A stretch of 52,801 nucleotides of DNA. It comes from Corallococcus terminator (GTDB lineage: Bacteria; Myxococcota; Myxococcia; Myxococcales; Myxococcaceae). Where the stretch lies: the NCBI RefSeq assembly GCF_003611635.1, contig NZ_RAVZ01000015.1, positions 1 to 52,801 of the forward strand, read 5' to 3'. Shown here piece by piece: positions 17,796 through 28,478 of this stretch (the stretch's first letter is position 1; every line of letters begins with the position of its first letter). Under the pieces are notes generated by a model that was not told the origin of the DNA, made no database searches, and was given only the letters and a program-made list of their open reading frames with translations. A program made the translations under genes and the position numbers.

Positions 17796-18009
17796 CCCTG
17801 CTACTTCAGTCCCCGGAGCGCGGGAGCAACGCCACCGGACCGGACTCGCTGGCGCCGTCGTGGAGCGTCACGTGCGGAGTCCTGCCTCGATGGCCTCCGA
17901 CCCCGACTCGAGGAACGCCGCGCGCTTCTGTCATGCAGCTTCCCGGGAAGCCATCGTCGCCCGCAGACAGCCGCGCGCCCGGTAGCCGCAACCGTTAGGA
18001 TGGCGCACG

Positions 18010-18348
18010 ATGGCTGAACAGACGCCGCCCTACTGGCTCCTCATCTCCGTGCTCTTCAGCTCCCAGCCCCTCACGCCCGCGCTGGCGATGACGCTGCACG
18101 AAGCCGCCTACGAGCTGTATTCGCGCGGCGAGGGCTCCCGCGAGGTCGCGGGCGATCTGCTCTCCGGCCGCGTCACCAACCTGCGCAAGGAGATGGCCCT
18201 GGGCGGCATCGCCGGGCCGGCCTTCGAGGCCGAAATCGAGACCGAGCGCGGCTCCGGAACCGTGCGCTTCATGCTCACGCGCCAGGGCCTGGAGATGATG
18301 AAGGCCCAGCCGCCCGCCACGCCCGCGCGGCCCAAGTACCTCAACTGA
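18010..18348 (+). CDS. Small protein of unknown function
   Basis: A 112-residue protein that I do not recognise. The first 27 residues are mildly hydrophobic (PYWLLISVLFSS), but the rest is soluble, with FEAEIETERGSGTVRFML suggesting a small beta-sheet followed by a helix. A TTAGGATGG stretch precedes the ATG. It is preceded by 214 nt after the immunity gene in which I see nothing. The next small gene follows 82 nt later. Confidence 0.6.
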   Translation: MAEQTPPYWLLISVLFSSQPLTPALAMTLHEAAYELYSRGEGSREVAGDLLSGRVTNLRKEMALGGIAGPAFEAEIETERGSGTVRFMLTRQGLEMMKAQPPATPARPKYLN

Positions 18349-18430
18349 GGGAAGGGGAGCCCGGCTGCCCGGCCGCTCCCAGCGCGAGGGGACCGTCACC
18401 ACCTTTGGAATTCAAGGGAGGAACGACGTC

Positions 18431-18676
18431 ATGGATCCCAAGGACGAATACATGAAGCGCGGCGCCGGCATCCCACTGGATCCGGAGAAGCAGAAGGACC
18501 CCGACGAGGACGGCGACGTGGTGCCCGCGGAAGGTCGCGCCGAGGAACTCAACGACATGACCGGGCAGAACGGCGGTCAACGCACGGACGCGGACCAGCC
18601 GTGGAAGGACACGCGGAACCGACATGACGGCATCCGCGACCAGTACAGCGACGACAGCGACAAGCAGAAGCCCTGA
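18431..18676 (+). CDS. Small, highly charged, probably disordered protein
   Basis: An 81-residue hydrophilic protein rich in Asp, Lys, Glu and Gly, with no hydrophobic core (for example DPEKQKDPDEDGDVV, QYSDDSDKQKP). A strong ribosome binding site (AAGGGAGGAACGACGTC before ATG 18431) supports it as a real gene. The composition is like that of stress-related hydrophilins, but no family can be named. It is followed by a hairpin. Confidence 0.6.
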   Translation: MDPKDEYMKRGAGIPLDPEKQKDPDEDGDVVPAEGRAEELNDMTGQNGGQRTDADQPWKDTRNRHDGIRDQYSDDSDKQKP

Positions 18677-18690
18677 GAAGTCCTGAGGCG

Positions 18691-18710
18691 CCCCGGGAGC
18701 AATCCCGGGG
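18691..18710. terminator. Hairpin between convergent small genes
   Basis: CCCCGGGA-GCAA-TCCCGGGG is a perfect 8-bp stem with a 4-nt loop, 15 nt after the upstream stop and 22 nt before the end of the convergent gene. It could stop transcription from both sides. There is no T run. Confidence 0.55.
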
Positions 18711-18731
18711 GGCCCGGCGCTTCGGAAGGGA

Positions 18732-19139
18732 CTACTCCTTCTCCAGGTCGATCTTCATGCCGCCCATGTGGAGGATGGACTGGGACATGGTCACCGCCGA
18801 CATGGTGGCCAGGTCCTCCAGCGCCTGCTGCTCCTCGCTCTTGGGCTGACCCGCGCCGCCGGACGTGTTCGACCCCGCCTGCTGCAGGCCGGGCATGTTC
18901 TGGGAGGGCGTGGCGCCCGACGCGGTGTAGGTGCCCACCAGCGAGCCGTGCGACGTGGCGCCCATCTGGGCCAGCGCCGACGACACCACGGAGCCGCCCG
19001 AGAACTGGGCGCCCGCCTTCGGCGCCTGCGAGGACACGCCCTGCATCAGCGAGCCGAAGCGGCTGCCCGACACCGGCGCGGAGGTATTCGTCGTGGCCGG
19101 CTGCACCCGCGGACCGGAGAGGGACGTGATGCGGTTCAT
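18732..19139 (-). CDS. Small Ser/Gly/Gln-rich protein of unknown function
   Basis: A 135-residue protein, low-complexity in its first 95 residues (SGPRVQPATTNTSAPVSGS), then a predicted helix with several Met (EEQQALEDLATMSAVTMSQS, ILHMGG) and a charged end. The size and layout are like small secreted needle or rod components of type III-like systems, but I cannot claim a match, and no such system is nearby. The start is ATG 19139, with GGGAG 7 nt upstream. Confidence 0.55.
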   Translation of the reverse strand: MNRITSLSGPRVQPATTNTSAPVSGSRFGSLMQGVSSQAPKAGAQFSGGSVVSSALAQMGATSHGSLVGTYTASGATPSQNMPGLQQAGSNTSGGAGQPKSEEQQALEDLATMSAVTMSQSILHMGGMKIDLEKE

Positions 19140-19302
19140 GGCGGCTCCCGTCAAAGGCCCCGGTCGGTGGCGCTCCTGGAGGGGCGCGCCTGTGGGGCTT
19201 CAAGTTCTCCCTATTATCGCCCCAGCCCCCGGGAAGTTGCTTCTTTCAGGTCCCAGCCCGCCCCGGAAGCAGCCCTGGGAACGGCGAAGGCCGCGGATCC
19301 AC

Positions 19303-19317
19303 GGGGGAATTTCCCCC
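19303..19317. promoter_or_regulatory. 15-bp palindrome downstream of aceA
   Basis: GGGGGAA-T-TTCCCCC is a perfect dyad with a one-base centre, 50 nt after the aceA stop and about 165 nt upstream of the small gene at 18732-19139. The short centre argues against an RNA hairpin and for a protein-binding site. No role can be assigned. Confidence 0.35.
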
Positions 19318-19366
19318 AGGGACACGCGGCCTCCTCACTTCAGGAACGGGATTCCGTCCGCCCGGA

Positions 19367-20653
<1,287 letters not shown>

Positions 20654-20716
20654 GCCAGGACTCCTCAAGGGTGCTGCGGTGAAGGGATGTGAAAAGGCTT
20701 CAGGAAAAATGTGACG

Positions 20717-22339
<1,623 letters not shown>

Positions 22340-22424
22340 GTCGGCTCCTGACGTGATGCGTTGTAAAGGCGGTCTGATGGGCTGAAAGATGCCCCTGCCG
22401 TCTGTGGAAGGGAAGTCTTGGTGA

Positions 22425-22455
22425 ATTAGAAGCTGCTTGCCTGTAAGGCTGTCAA
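22425..22455 (-). promoter_or_regulatory. Candidate aceBA promoter
   Basis: On the minus strand TTGACA (22455-22450) is followed after 19 nt by TCTAAT (22430-22425), a good -35 with a fair -10 at a longer than ideal spacing. It would give a leader of about 80 nt before the aceB ATG. Confidence 0.4.
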
Positions 22456-22463
22456 CATCCAGC

Positions 22464-22482
22464 GGATTAAATCTGTAAATCC
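22464..22482. promoter_or_regulatory. Candidate operator upstream of aceBA
   Basis: GGATT and AATCC arms flank a 9-nt A/T-rich centre, placed 9 nt upstream of the candidate -35. The position fits an activator or repressor site for carbon-source control. The regulator is unknown. Confidence 0.3.
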
Positions 22483-22610
22483 ACTGACGCACCGGGACAC
22501 AACCCCCCGGAACCCCATGTCCTGGGGGTGGCAATCACCTGACGCGGCCCCCGTAGGTAGGGATGAGGCCCCCATGTCGCCAAGCGGGGGCGCGAAGGAG
22601 AGGTCAGGTC

Positions 22611-22970
22611 ATGGACGTCACGACACGCTGTGGGGCTTGTTCGACGGAGCTGTCCCGGGAAGCGGCGGGTTGCCCGCACTGCCGCCCGGGCGCGTCGCCG
22701 CTGCACCGGGGGGAGGGGCGCTCGGTCCTGGGGGTGTGCTCGCTGCTGGCCCGGGGGATGGGGGTGTCCGTCACCTGGGTGCGGCTGGCGTTCGTGGTGC
22801 TGCTGTTCGCGTCGTCCGGGATGGGCTTGCTGCTCTACCTGCTGGTGTGGGCGTTCACGCCGGCGCGGGCCGGGGCGAAGGCGCCGCTGCAGGGGCTCTT
22901 GGACTGGGTCTCCCGGGTGGCGAACACGCCCGTGGACGACGACGCCCCCCGCTGGGAGCGCCGCGTCTGA
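22611..22970 (+). CDS. PspC-domain membrane protein with N-terminal zinc ribbon
   Basis: A 119-residue protein. The first 25 residues form a small zinc ribbon (CGAC then CPHC). Residues about 38-90 are a PspC domain (SVLGVCSLLARGMGVSVTWV, then a long hydrophobic stretch LAFVVLLFASSGMGLLLYLL ending in WAFTP). PspC proteins act in the phage-shock envelope stress response and sit in the inner membrane. No other psp gene is near. ATG 22611 is preceded by AAGGAGAGG. It is divergent from aceB. Confidence 0.8.
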   Translation: MDVTTRCGACSTELSREAAGCPHCRPGASPLHRGEGRSVLGVCSLLARGMGVSVTWVRLAFVVLLFASSGMGLLLYLLVWAFTPARAGAKAPLQGLLDWVSRVANTPVDDDAPRWERRV

Positions 22971-23001
22971 GTCCTGGCTTCGTCCGGCGTCGCGCGGGCC
23001 G

Positions 23002-24906
23002 CTAGACGCGCCAGACGCCGGCCACGGACTCCATCCGTTCGGCCACGCCGCGCAGGGTGTGCGCCATCCGCTGGGTGCCCTGCGTGGCCTGGAGGGTGTC
23101 GTCCATCATCCCGGACAGGTCGGTGACGGCGGTGAAGATCTGCGCGATGCCCGCGTTCTGCTGGATGACGGCGGCGGCGATCTGCTGGGCCGCTGACGCG
23201 TTGTCGTGGATGATCTCCGTCAGCGCGCGCAGGCTCTGGCCGCTGGCGTGCACCTGGGCGAGTCCCTCCTCGGAGCGGCGCTGGCCTTCTTCCGACAGCG
23301 CCACGGTGGCGTGGATGCCGCCTCGGATGTCGTCCAGGATTTCGCGCACCCGGCTGGTGGCCTGGATGGACTGGTCCGCGAGGCTGCGGATTTCACGCGC
23401 CACCACGCTGAAGCCCTTGCCGTGCTCGCCGGAGCGCACCGCTTCGATGGCCGCGTTGAGCGCGAGCATGTTGGACTGGTCCGCCAGGTCCTTCACCGTC
23501 TGGGTGATGCCGCCAATCTGACGCGTGCGCTCGTTGAGCGAGGAGACGCCTTCGGCGAAGCGCACCCCGTGGTCGCGCAGTTGTTCGAAGCCGCCCAGGC
23601 TGGCCTGGAGCGTCGCCTCTCCGGCGCTGCCCACCTCGCGCGCCCGGGACACCAGTCCGAGCACCGCCTGGGAGCGATCCGCGGCGAGCTGGGAGGTCTG
23701 CTGGATTTCCTGCGCGGTGACCTGCGTCTCCTGGAGCGCGGCGCTCTGCCGGGTGAGGTTGCGCTCCTGCTGCTCCGTGGCGCGGGTCAGCTCCGCCACG
23801 GTCTGCCCCAGCACCCGGGTGCCCTGCTGGAGGCTGGCGGTGGATTCACGCAGGTGATCCATCATCCGCGAGAAGGCGGAGGCCAGCTCCCCCACTTCGT
23901 CCTGACGTCCGTGCAGCGCCACCTTCTGGGTGAGGTCGCCTTCGCGCACGACGCGGGACACGAGGCCGCTCAGCGTGGTGATGGGCCGCGTCACGCCGCG
24001 CGCCAGGGCCCAGGCGGCCAGGATGGCCAGCAGCAGGAGCGCGACCACCGCGAGGACGCTGAGCTTCAGGAAGCTCCTCAGGGGCTGGAAGGCCTCCTCC
24101 GCGTCCATCGCCGCGACGAAGCGCCAGTGGCGGCCCGCCTCGGCGAGCTGGGGGGCGTCGAAGGCCTGCGCCCGCACCGTCCGCGACGGTTCCGGGACGC
24201 CCTTCGCCCTGGAGCTGTAGAGCTGTCCGCCGTCCCGGTCGAGGATCTCCAGGGTGAAGCTGCGCTGGCCCCGCTCCTTCGAGCGCTGGAGCGCGCCCGC
24301 GACCACCTGCTCCAACTGGTTCCAGTCATACGCCGCCAGGAGGACGCCCACGCGCGCGCCGGAGATGGGGCTGAGCACGGGCAGCGCCAGGGGCATCACC
24401 GGGCGGCCGAAGAAGGGGTCCGTCCGGGTCAGCGCGGCGGTGAGGATGGCCGGGTCCAGGCGGTCCTTCAGCGCGGCCTGGAACCACGGCGAGGCGAGCA
24501 CCCGCGCCTCATGGCCCTCGAAGGCTTCGCGCAGGCCAGGGCGGCTGACGGAGACCACGCGGCCGTCCTCGGTGAACAGCACCAGCCCCGCGAAGCTCTC
24601 GTGGCGGCCGTTCAGGGTGGCGAGCACCGCGTCGCTCTTCGCGTAGGTGCCGAACAGGAGGGCGCCGCGCACGATGGCGTCCTCCGTCCACGCGCGGGCG
24701 TTCGCCTCCCGCTCCTGAAGCGACGACTCCACCAGGTCGCGCAGCCCTTCGGCCTCCACCTGGAGGACGCCCTGGACCTGCTGCTCCACGGTCCGCCGGA
24801 TGACGTGGATGCCCGCCGCGAGGACAGGCGTGAGCGCGGCGACGAGCAGCAGGCACACCCACAGCGTGAGGCGACCCCTCAGTTTCAAGCCGGACAGCAG
24901 GCGCAT
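23002..24906 (-). CDS. Methyl-accepting chemotaxis protein with double-Cache-like sensor
   Basis: A 634-residue transmembrane chemoreceptor. TM1 is about 12-34, a periplasmic sensor of about 245 residues follows (double-Cache-like: LVLFTEDGRVVSVSRPGLRE, SPISGARVGVLLAAYDW), TM2 is about 281-301, HAMP about 302-355, then the signalling coiled coil with tip DQSNMLALNAAIEAVRSGE (about 476-494). The tip keeps the usual Glu and Arg, unlike the receptor at 5464. It lies 28 nt downstream of a secreted single-sensor protein and probably works with it. Start ATG 24906 sits at the natural signal-anchor start; the ribosome binding site is weak, suggesting translational coupling. Confidence 0.9.
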   Translation of the reverse strand: MRLLSGLKLRGRLTLWVCLLLVAALTPVLAAGIHVIRRTVEQQVQGVLQVEAEGLRDLVESSLQEREANARAWTEDAIVRGALLFGTYAKSDAVLATLNGRHESFAGLVLFTEDGRVVSVSRPGLREAFEGHEARVLASPWFQAALKDRLDPAILTAALTRTDPFFGRPVMPLALPVLSPISGARVGVLLAAYDWNQLEQVVAGALQRSKERGQRSFTLEILDRDGGQLYSSRAKGVPEPSRTVRAQAFDAPQLAEAGRHWRFVAAMDAEEAFQPLRSFLKLSVLAVVALLLLAILAAWALARGVTRPITTLSGLVSRVVREGDLTQKVALHGRQDEVGELASAFSRMMDHLRESTASLQQGTRVLGQTVAELTRATEQQERNLTRQSAALQETQVTAQEIQQTSQLAADRSQAVLGLVSRAREVGSAGEATLQASLGGFEQLRDHGVRFAEGVSSLNERTRQIGGITQTVKDLADQSNMLALNAAIEAVRSGEHGKGFSVVAREIRSLADQSIQATSRVREILDDIRGGIHATVALSEEGQRRSEEGLAQVHASGQSLRALTEIIHDNASAAQQIAAAVIQQNAGIAQIFTAVTDLSGMMDDTLQATQGTQRMAHTLRGVAERMESVAGVWRV

Positions 24907-24934
24907 GGGAGCATCCAGGGGAGCGGTGAGCGGA

Positions 24935-25486
24935 TCAGAGGTCGAGCAGGGACAGGCCCACGGTGAGCGCGCCGATGACCTGGGCGCCGTCGCGGACCGG
25001 AAGGGAGACCTGGATGACGTAGGCCTGCGAGGACTCGTCGAAGAAGGGGGCCTCCCGCAGCTCCGGTCCGCCCCGGCCCCCGGCGTAGGTGAGGCGCCAC
25101 TTGTCCTCGTCGCCCTGCCAGTAGTCCGACGTGCGCCGGCTGGCGCAGACCAGCGCGCCCTGGCCGTCCATGGTGAAGGCTTCCGCCATCGCCTGGCCCA
25201 GCCGCTTCTGCGCCCGCTGGAGCGCGCCCGTGCACGGAGCCTCCAGCACGGTCTGCTTGAAGGGCGTGAGCGCCGGGGTGGCCATCCACTCCGCGTCGTG
25301 ACGCTGGAGGGTGGTGAAGGGCATGCGGCGTGCGTTCTGGTCACGAATGGCGCGCACCACCTCCGGGTCGCCGGCCAGCCGTCGCAATTCCGGCATCACC
25401 GCGTCCACCTTCCGAAGTTGCGCGGCACCGTCCGGAGGCAGCGTCCCCCAAGACGCTACCGCCAATCCCATCCAGAACATGGACAT
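24935..25486 (-). CDS. Secreted PDC/Cache-type sensor protein
   Basis: A 183-residue protein with a probable signal peptide (MSMFWMGLAVASWG) and then a single Cache/PDC-like domain: a long helix (RDQNARRMPFTTLQRHDAEW), beta strands around GQGALVCASRRTSDYW, and the closing AYVIQVSLPVRDGAQVIGALTVGLSL typical of the last Cache strands. There is no membrane anchor after the signal, so it should be a free periplasmic sensor or ligand-binding subunit. ATG 25486 is supported by GGGGGAG 5 nt upstream. It is cotranscribed with the chemoreceptor downstream and may present ligand to it. Confidence 0.7.
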   Translation of the reverse strand: MSMFWMGLAVASWGTLPPDGAAQLRKVDAVMPELRRLAGDPEVVRAIRDQNARRMPFTTLQRHDAEWMATPALTPFKQTVLEAPCTGALQRAQKRLGQAMAEAFTMDGQGALVCASRRTSDYWQGDEDKWRLTYAGGRGGPELREAPFFDESSQAYVIQVSLPVRDGAQVIGALTVGLSLLDL

Positions 25487-25728
25487 CCACACTCCCCCAA
25501 GACCGTGAAAAACAGTCGAAAAAAGTGTGACACGAATGTGCTTCCACCGTCACGCAGGCAGGCGTTGATTTGTTTTATTCGAGGTAAGCGTGTTTTGAGC
25601 GCATGTCTCATCCGTATGGATTGAGGGGGGGCGGGACTGCATGGACCCGCCTTCCTGGCTGCGTATCCCCCGTGCCCGGGTCGTCGCCGACTTGAGGATG
25701 TCAGGGGTAGGGGGCATCCTTGCTTCCC

Positions 25729-26307
25729 ATGGGCGACGGAAACGGGCGGGGTAGGGGGAAGCCGGCGACGTATGCCGACCTGGTGGATGTGCCTCCGACG
25801 AAGGTGGGGGAGATCATCGAGGGGGAGTTGGTCGTCAGTCCGAGGCCGGCGTCACGCCACACCCGGGCGGCATCCCGGTTGGGGGCCTTGTTGGATGGCC
25901 CCTTCGATCGAGGGCGTGACGGCCCCGGGGGTTGGCTCATCCTGGATGAGCCGGAGCTGCGCTTCGCGGGCTCGGGTGATGCCCTGGTGCCAGACCTCGC
26001 GGGATGGAGGCGTGAACGGATGCCGCGCATGCCGGACACCCCTGTCTTCTCCCTGGCGCCGGATTGGGTCTGTGAAGTGCTTTCCCCGTCGACGCGTCGG
26101 TGGGACCGGGGACCGAAGATGCGCATCTACGCGCGCGCGGGTGTGGAGTGGTTGTGGTTCATCGAGCCACTGGAGGAGGGATTGGAGATCCACCGACTGC
26201 GCGATGGCCAGTGGGGGCTGGTCAGCGTGCATCTGGGGAAGGGCACCGTGCATGCAACGCCTTTCGATGCGGTGCCCCTGGAGTTGGACGCGCTCTGGGA
26301 GCGCTGA
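25729..26307 (+). CDS. Uma2 family (DUF820) PD-(D/E)xK nuclease-like protein
   Basis: A 192-residue protein of the Uma2 family. Seen are EIIEGELVVSPRPASRHTRA near the start, LVPDLAGWRRER with the conserved PD, then WVCEVLSPSTRRWDR and KMRIYARAGVEWLWFIEP, the classic Uma2 core. The family has a restriction-endonuclease fold and is widespread, often in many copies; its biological role is unknown. A TTG at 25720 with GGGGG ahead of it is a possible alternative start. It is convergent with the MOSC gene (12 nt between stops). Confidence 0.88.
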   Translation: MGDGNGRGRGKPATYADLVDVPPTKVGEIIEGELVVSPRPASRHTRAASRLGALLDGPFDRGRDGPGGWLILDEPELRFAGSGDALVPDLAGWRRERMPRMPDTPVFSLAPDWVCEVLSPSTRRWDRGPKMRIYARAGVEWLWFIEPLEEGLEIHRLRDGQWGLVSVHLGKGTVHATPFDAVPLELDALWER

Positions 26308-26319
26308 GCCACCCCTCGT

Positions 26320-26799
26320 TCAGGGCAGCTTCGGTCGGATGATGCGGGGCGCGTCCGGGTTCACGTCCAACAGGCGCACGGAATCACCCTCGCGCACGGT
26401 GCCCGCCTTCAGCACGCGGGCGAGTTGACCCCTTCGGCCCCAGCTCTCCTGGAGCAGTCCGGGGCGCAGCGCATCCAGCTTCCAGCACGGCACGCACGGC
26501 TCGGTCAGCTCCACCACCACCTCCGCGCCCAGCGCCAGCCGCTGGCCCGGCGGCAGCGCGTCCAGCGCCAGGCCCTCCACCAGCACGTTCTCCTTGAGCG
26601 CGCCCACGGGCACGTCCAGCGCGGTCCGCTGCGCTTCGTCCACGAGCAGCAACTGGCGCTTGTGGCCCACGGTGCGTCGCTGGTGGCGGTCCCCTTCGAA
26701 GCCGTGCTGCTCCACGGCCCGGGCCTCGGGGACCTGTCGCATGGGGGTGTTGCGCTCCTGGGCCAGGAAGAGGGCGCGGATGGTGCCGGAGGGGCTCAC
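26320..26799 (-). CDS. MOSC domain protein
   Basis: A 159-residue single-domain MOSC (molybdenum cofactor sulfurase C-terminal) protein. The core is ENVLVEGLALDALPPGQRL, then the conserved Cys region EPCVPCWKLD, then GTVREGDSVRLL. Such proteins bind molybdenum cofactor or move sulfur to metal sites, and some give resistance to N-hydroxylated bases. It starts at GTG 26799, with the usual SGTIRALFLA opening, though no clear ribosome binding site is seen. No molybdenum gene is adjacent. Confidence 0.85.
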   Translation of the reverse strand: MSPSGTIRALFLAQERNTPMRQVPEARAVEQHGFEGDRHQRRTVGHKRQLLLVDEAQRTALDVPVGALKENVLVEGLALDALPPGQRLALGAEVVVELTEPCVPCWKLDALRPGLLQESWGRRGQLARVLKAGTVREGDSVRLLDVNPDAPRIIRPKLP

Positions 26800-27023
26800 G
26801 GCGCGACACTAACGCCCGCGCGCTTCCTGCGTGAGGAGCAGGCGGGGCTGCACGGGCCTGCCTTCCCAGGCCCCGAGCGTTGGAGATACGGCATCCGCCC
26901 TCCACTCAGGCCTGCCGTGCCGGGGCGGGGGTGTTAATCGCGGCAGCGACGCCGTGCGACTCCCCTCCTCGCGAGGGGGACCGGCGCCTGGACATCGTTG
27001 TTCCCTGATGGGGAGGCCGCACC

Positions 27024-28421
27024 GTGAGCACGAAGAATGTTCGCATCGAGAAGGACACCTTTGGTCCCATCGAAGTCCCCGCCGACCGGCTCTGGGGCGC
27101 GCAGACGCAGCGCAGCCGTCAGAACTTCGCCATCTCCAGCGAGCGCATGCCCGCGGAGCTCGTCCACGCGCTGGTGCTCGTGAAGAAGGCCGCCGCGCTC
27201 GTGAACCAGGCGAACGGGTCGCTGCCCCAGGAGAAGGCCCAGGCCATCGTGAAGGCCGCGGACGAGGTGCTCGCCGGCAAGCATGAAGAGGAGTTCCCCT
27301 TGCTGGTGTGGCAGACCGGCAGCGGCACCCAGACGAACATGAACTGCAACGAGGTGCTGGCCAACCGCGCCTCGGAACTGCTGGGCGGCGAGCGCGGGGA
27401 GGCGCGCAAGGTCCACGCCAACGACGACGTGAACAAGGGGCAGAGCTCCAACGACGTGTTCCCCACCGCGATGAGCGTGGCCGCCGTGGAGGCCGTGGTG
27501 AAGCACGTGCTGCCGGAGCTTGCGGCCCTGCGCGACGTGCTGGCGCAGAAGTCCCAGGCGTTCCAGTCCATCGTGAAGATTGGCCGCACGCACCTCCAGG
27601 ACGCGACGCCGCTCACGTTGGGCCAGGAGTTCAGCGGCTACGTGGCGCAGTTGGAGCGCGCGAAGGGTCACATCGAAGCTTCGCTGCCGCACCTGCTGGA
27701 GCTGGCGCTGGGCGGCACCGCCGTGGGCACCGGCCTCAACGCGCCCCCGGGCTACGCGGAGGGCGTGGCGGCGGAGATCGCGAAGCTCACCGGCCACGGC
27801 TTCGTCACCGCGCCCAACAAGTTCGAGGCGCTGGCCGCCAACGACGCGCTGGTGCAGGCGCACGGCGCGCTCAAGGGGCTGGCGGCGGTGCTGTTCAAGG
27901 TGGCCAATGACATCCGGTGGCTGTCGTCCGGGCCGCGCTCGGGCATCGGGGAGATCAACATTCCGGAGAACGAGCCGGGCAGCTCCATCATGCCGGGCAA
28001 GGTGAACCCCACGCAGAGCGAGGCGCTCACCATGCTGTCGGCCCAGGTGATGGGCAACGACGTGGCCATCTCCCTGGGCGGCGCGTCCGGCAACTTCGAA
28101 CTCAACGTCTTCAAGCCGCTCATCATCCAGAACTTCCTGCAGAGCTGCCGGCTCCTGGCGGACGGCATGCGCAGCTTCCGGCTGAACTGCGCGGTGGGCA
28201 TCGAGCCGAACCTCCCCCGCCTCCAGGAGAACCTCCAGCGCAGCCTGATGCTGGTGACGGCCCTCAACCCGCACATCGGCTACGACAACGCGGCGAAGAT
28301 CGCCAAGACGGCGCACAAGCAGGGCAAGACGCTCAAGGAGGTCGCCGTGGAGCTGGGCCTCGTCACCCCCGAACAGTTCGACCAGTGGGTCCGCCCGGAG
28401 AAGATGACCGGAAACCTGTAG
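27024..28421 (+). CDS. fumC: Fumarate hydratase, class II
   Basis: A 465-residue enzyme of the TCA cycle converting fumarate and malate. The superfamily signature [11 protein letters not shown] is present, as are [31 protein letters not shown] and [18 protein letters not shown] with the catalytic His. The Ser of the mobile loop lies in the signature. GTG 27024 is preceded by GGGGAGG. Length and all motifs are normal. It stands alone, convergent with a large lipoprotein gene. Confidence 0.96.
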   Translation: MSTKNVRIEKDTFGPIEVPADRLWGAQTQRSRQNFAISSERMPAELVHALVLVKKAAALVNQANGSLPQEKAQAIVKAADEVLAGKHEEEFPLLVWQTGSGTQTNMNCNEVLANRASELLGGERGEARKVHANDDVNKGQSSNDVFPTAMSVAAVEAVVKHVLPELAALRDVLAQKSQAFQSIVKIGRTHLQDATPLTLGQEFSGYVAQLERAKGHIEASLPHLLELALGGTAVGTGLNAPPGYAEGVAAEIAKLTGHGFVTAPNKFEALAANDALVQAHGALKGLAAVLFKVANDIRWLSSGPRSGIGEINIPENEPGSSIMPGKVNPTQSEALTMLSAQVMGNDVAISLGGASGNFELNVFKPLIIQNFLQSCRLLADGMRSFRLNCAVGIEPNLPRLQENLQRSLMLVTALNPHIGYDNAAKIAKTAHKQGKTLKEVAVELGLVTPEQFDQWVRPEKMTGNL

Positions 28422-28423
28422 GC

Positions 28424-28472
28424 CCCACGCAAGCCGGCCCGGGGGACGCTGCGCCTCCCGGGCCGACGTGGG
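28424..28472. terminator. Long bidirectional hairpin between fumC and the convergent lipoprotein
   Basis: Outer arms CCCACG/CGTGGG and inner arms CGGCCCGGG/CCCGGGCCG (9 bp, perfect) give a long stem directly after the fumC stop and 6 nt before the end of the convergent gene. It should act for both genes. Confidence 0.65.
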
Positions 28473-28478
28473 CTCGTC

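Noticed and set aside
17796-18009. Possible small gene or RNA between the copy B immunity gene and the next small gene
   Set aside because: Short frames on both strands lack ribosome binding sites and known motifs; no hairpin or tRNA fold was seen.
22340-22534. N-terminal extension of malate synthase by 65 codons
   Set aside because: The frame is open but has no family similarity and overlaps the promoter-like elements; ATG 22339 has a good ribosome binding site and normal family length.
24907-25344. N-terminal extension of the chemoreceptor at 23002 by 146 codons
   Set aside because: It overlaps the Cache protein gene in another frame and is Ser/Arg/Pro-rich without a domain; the signal-anchor begins at 24906.
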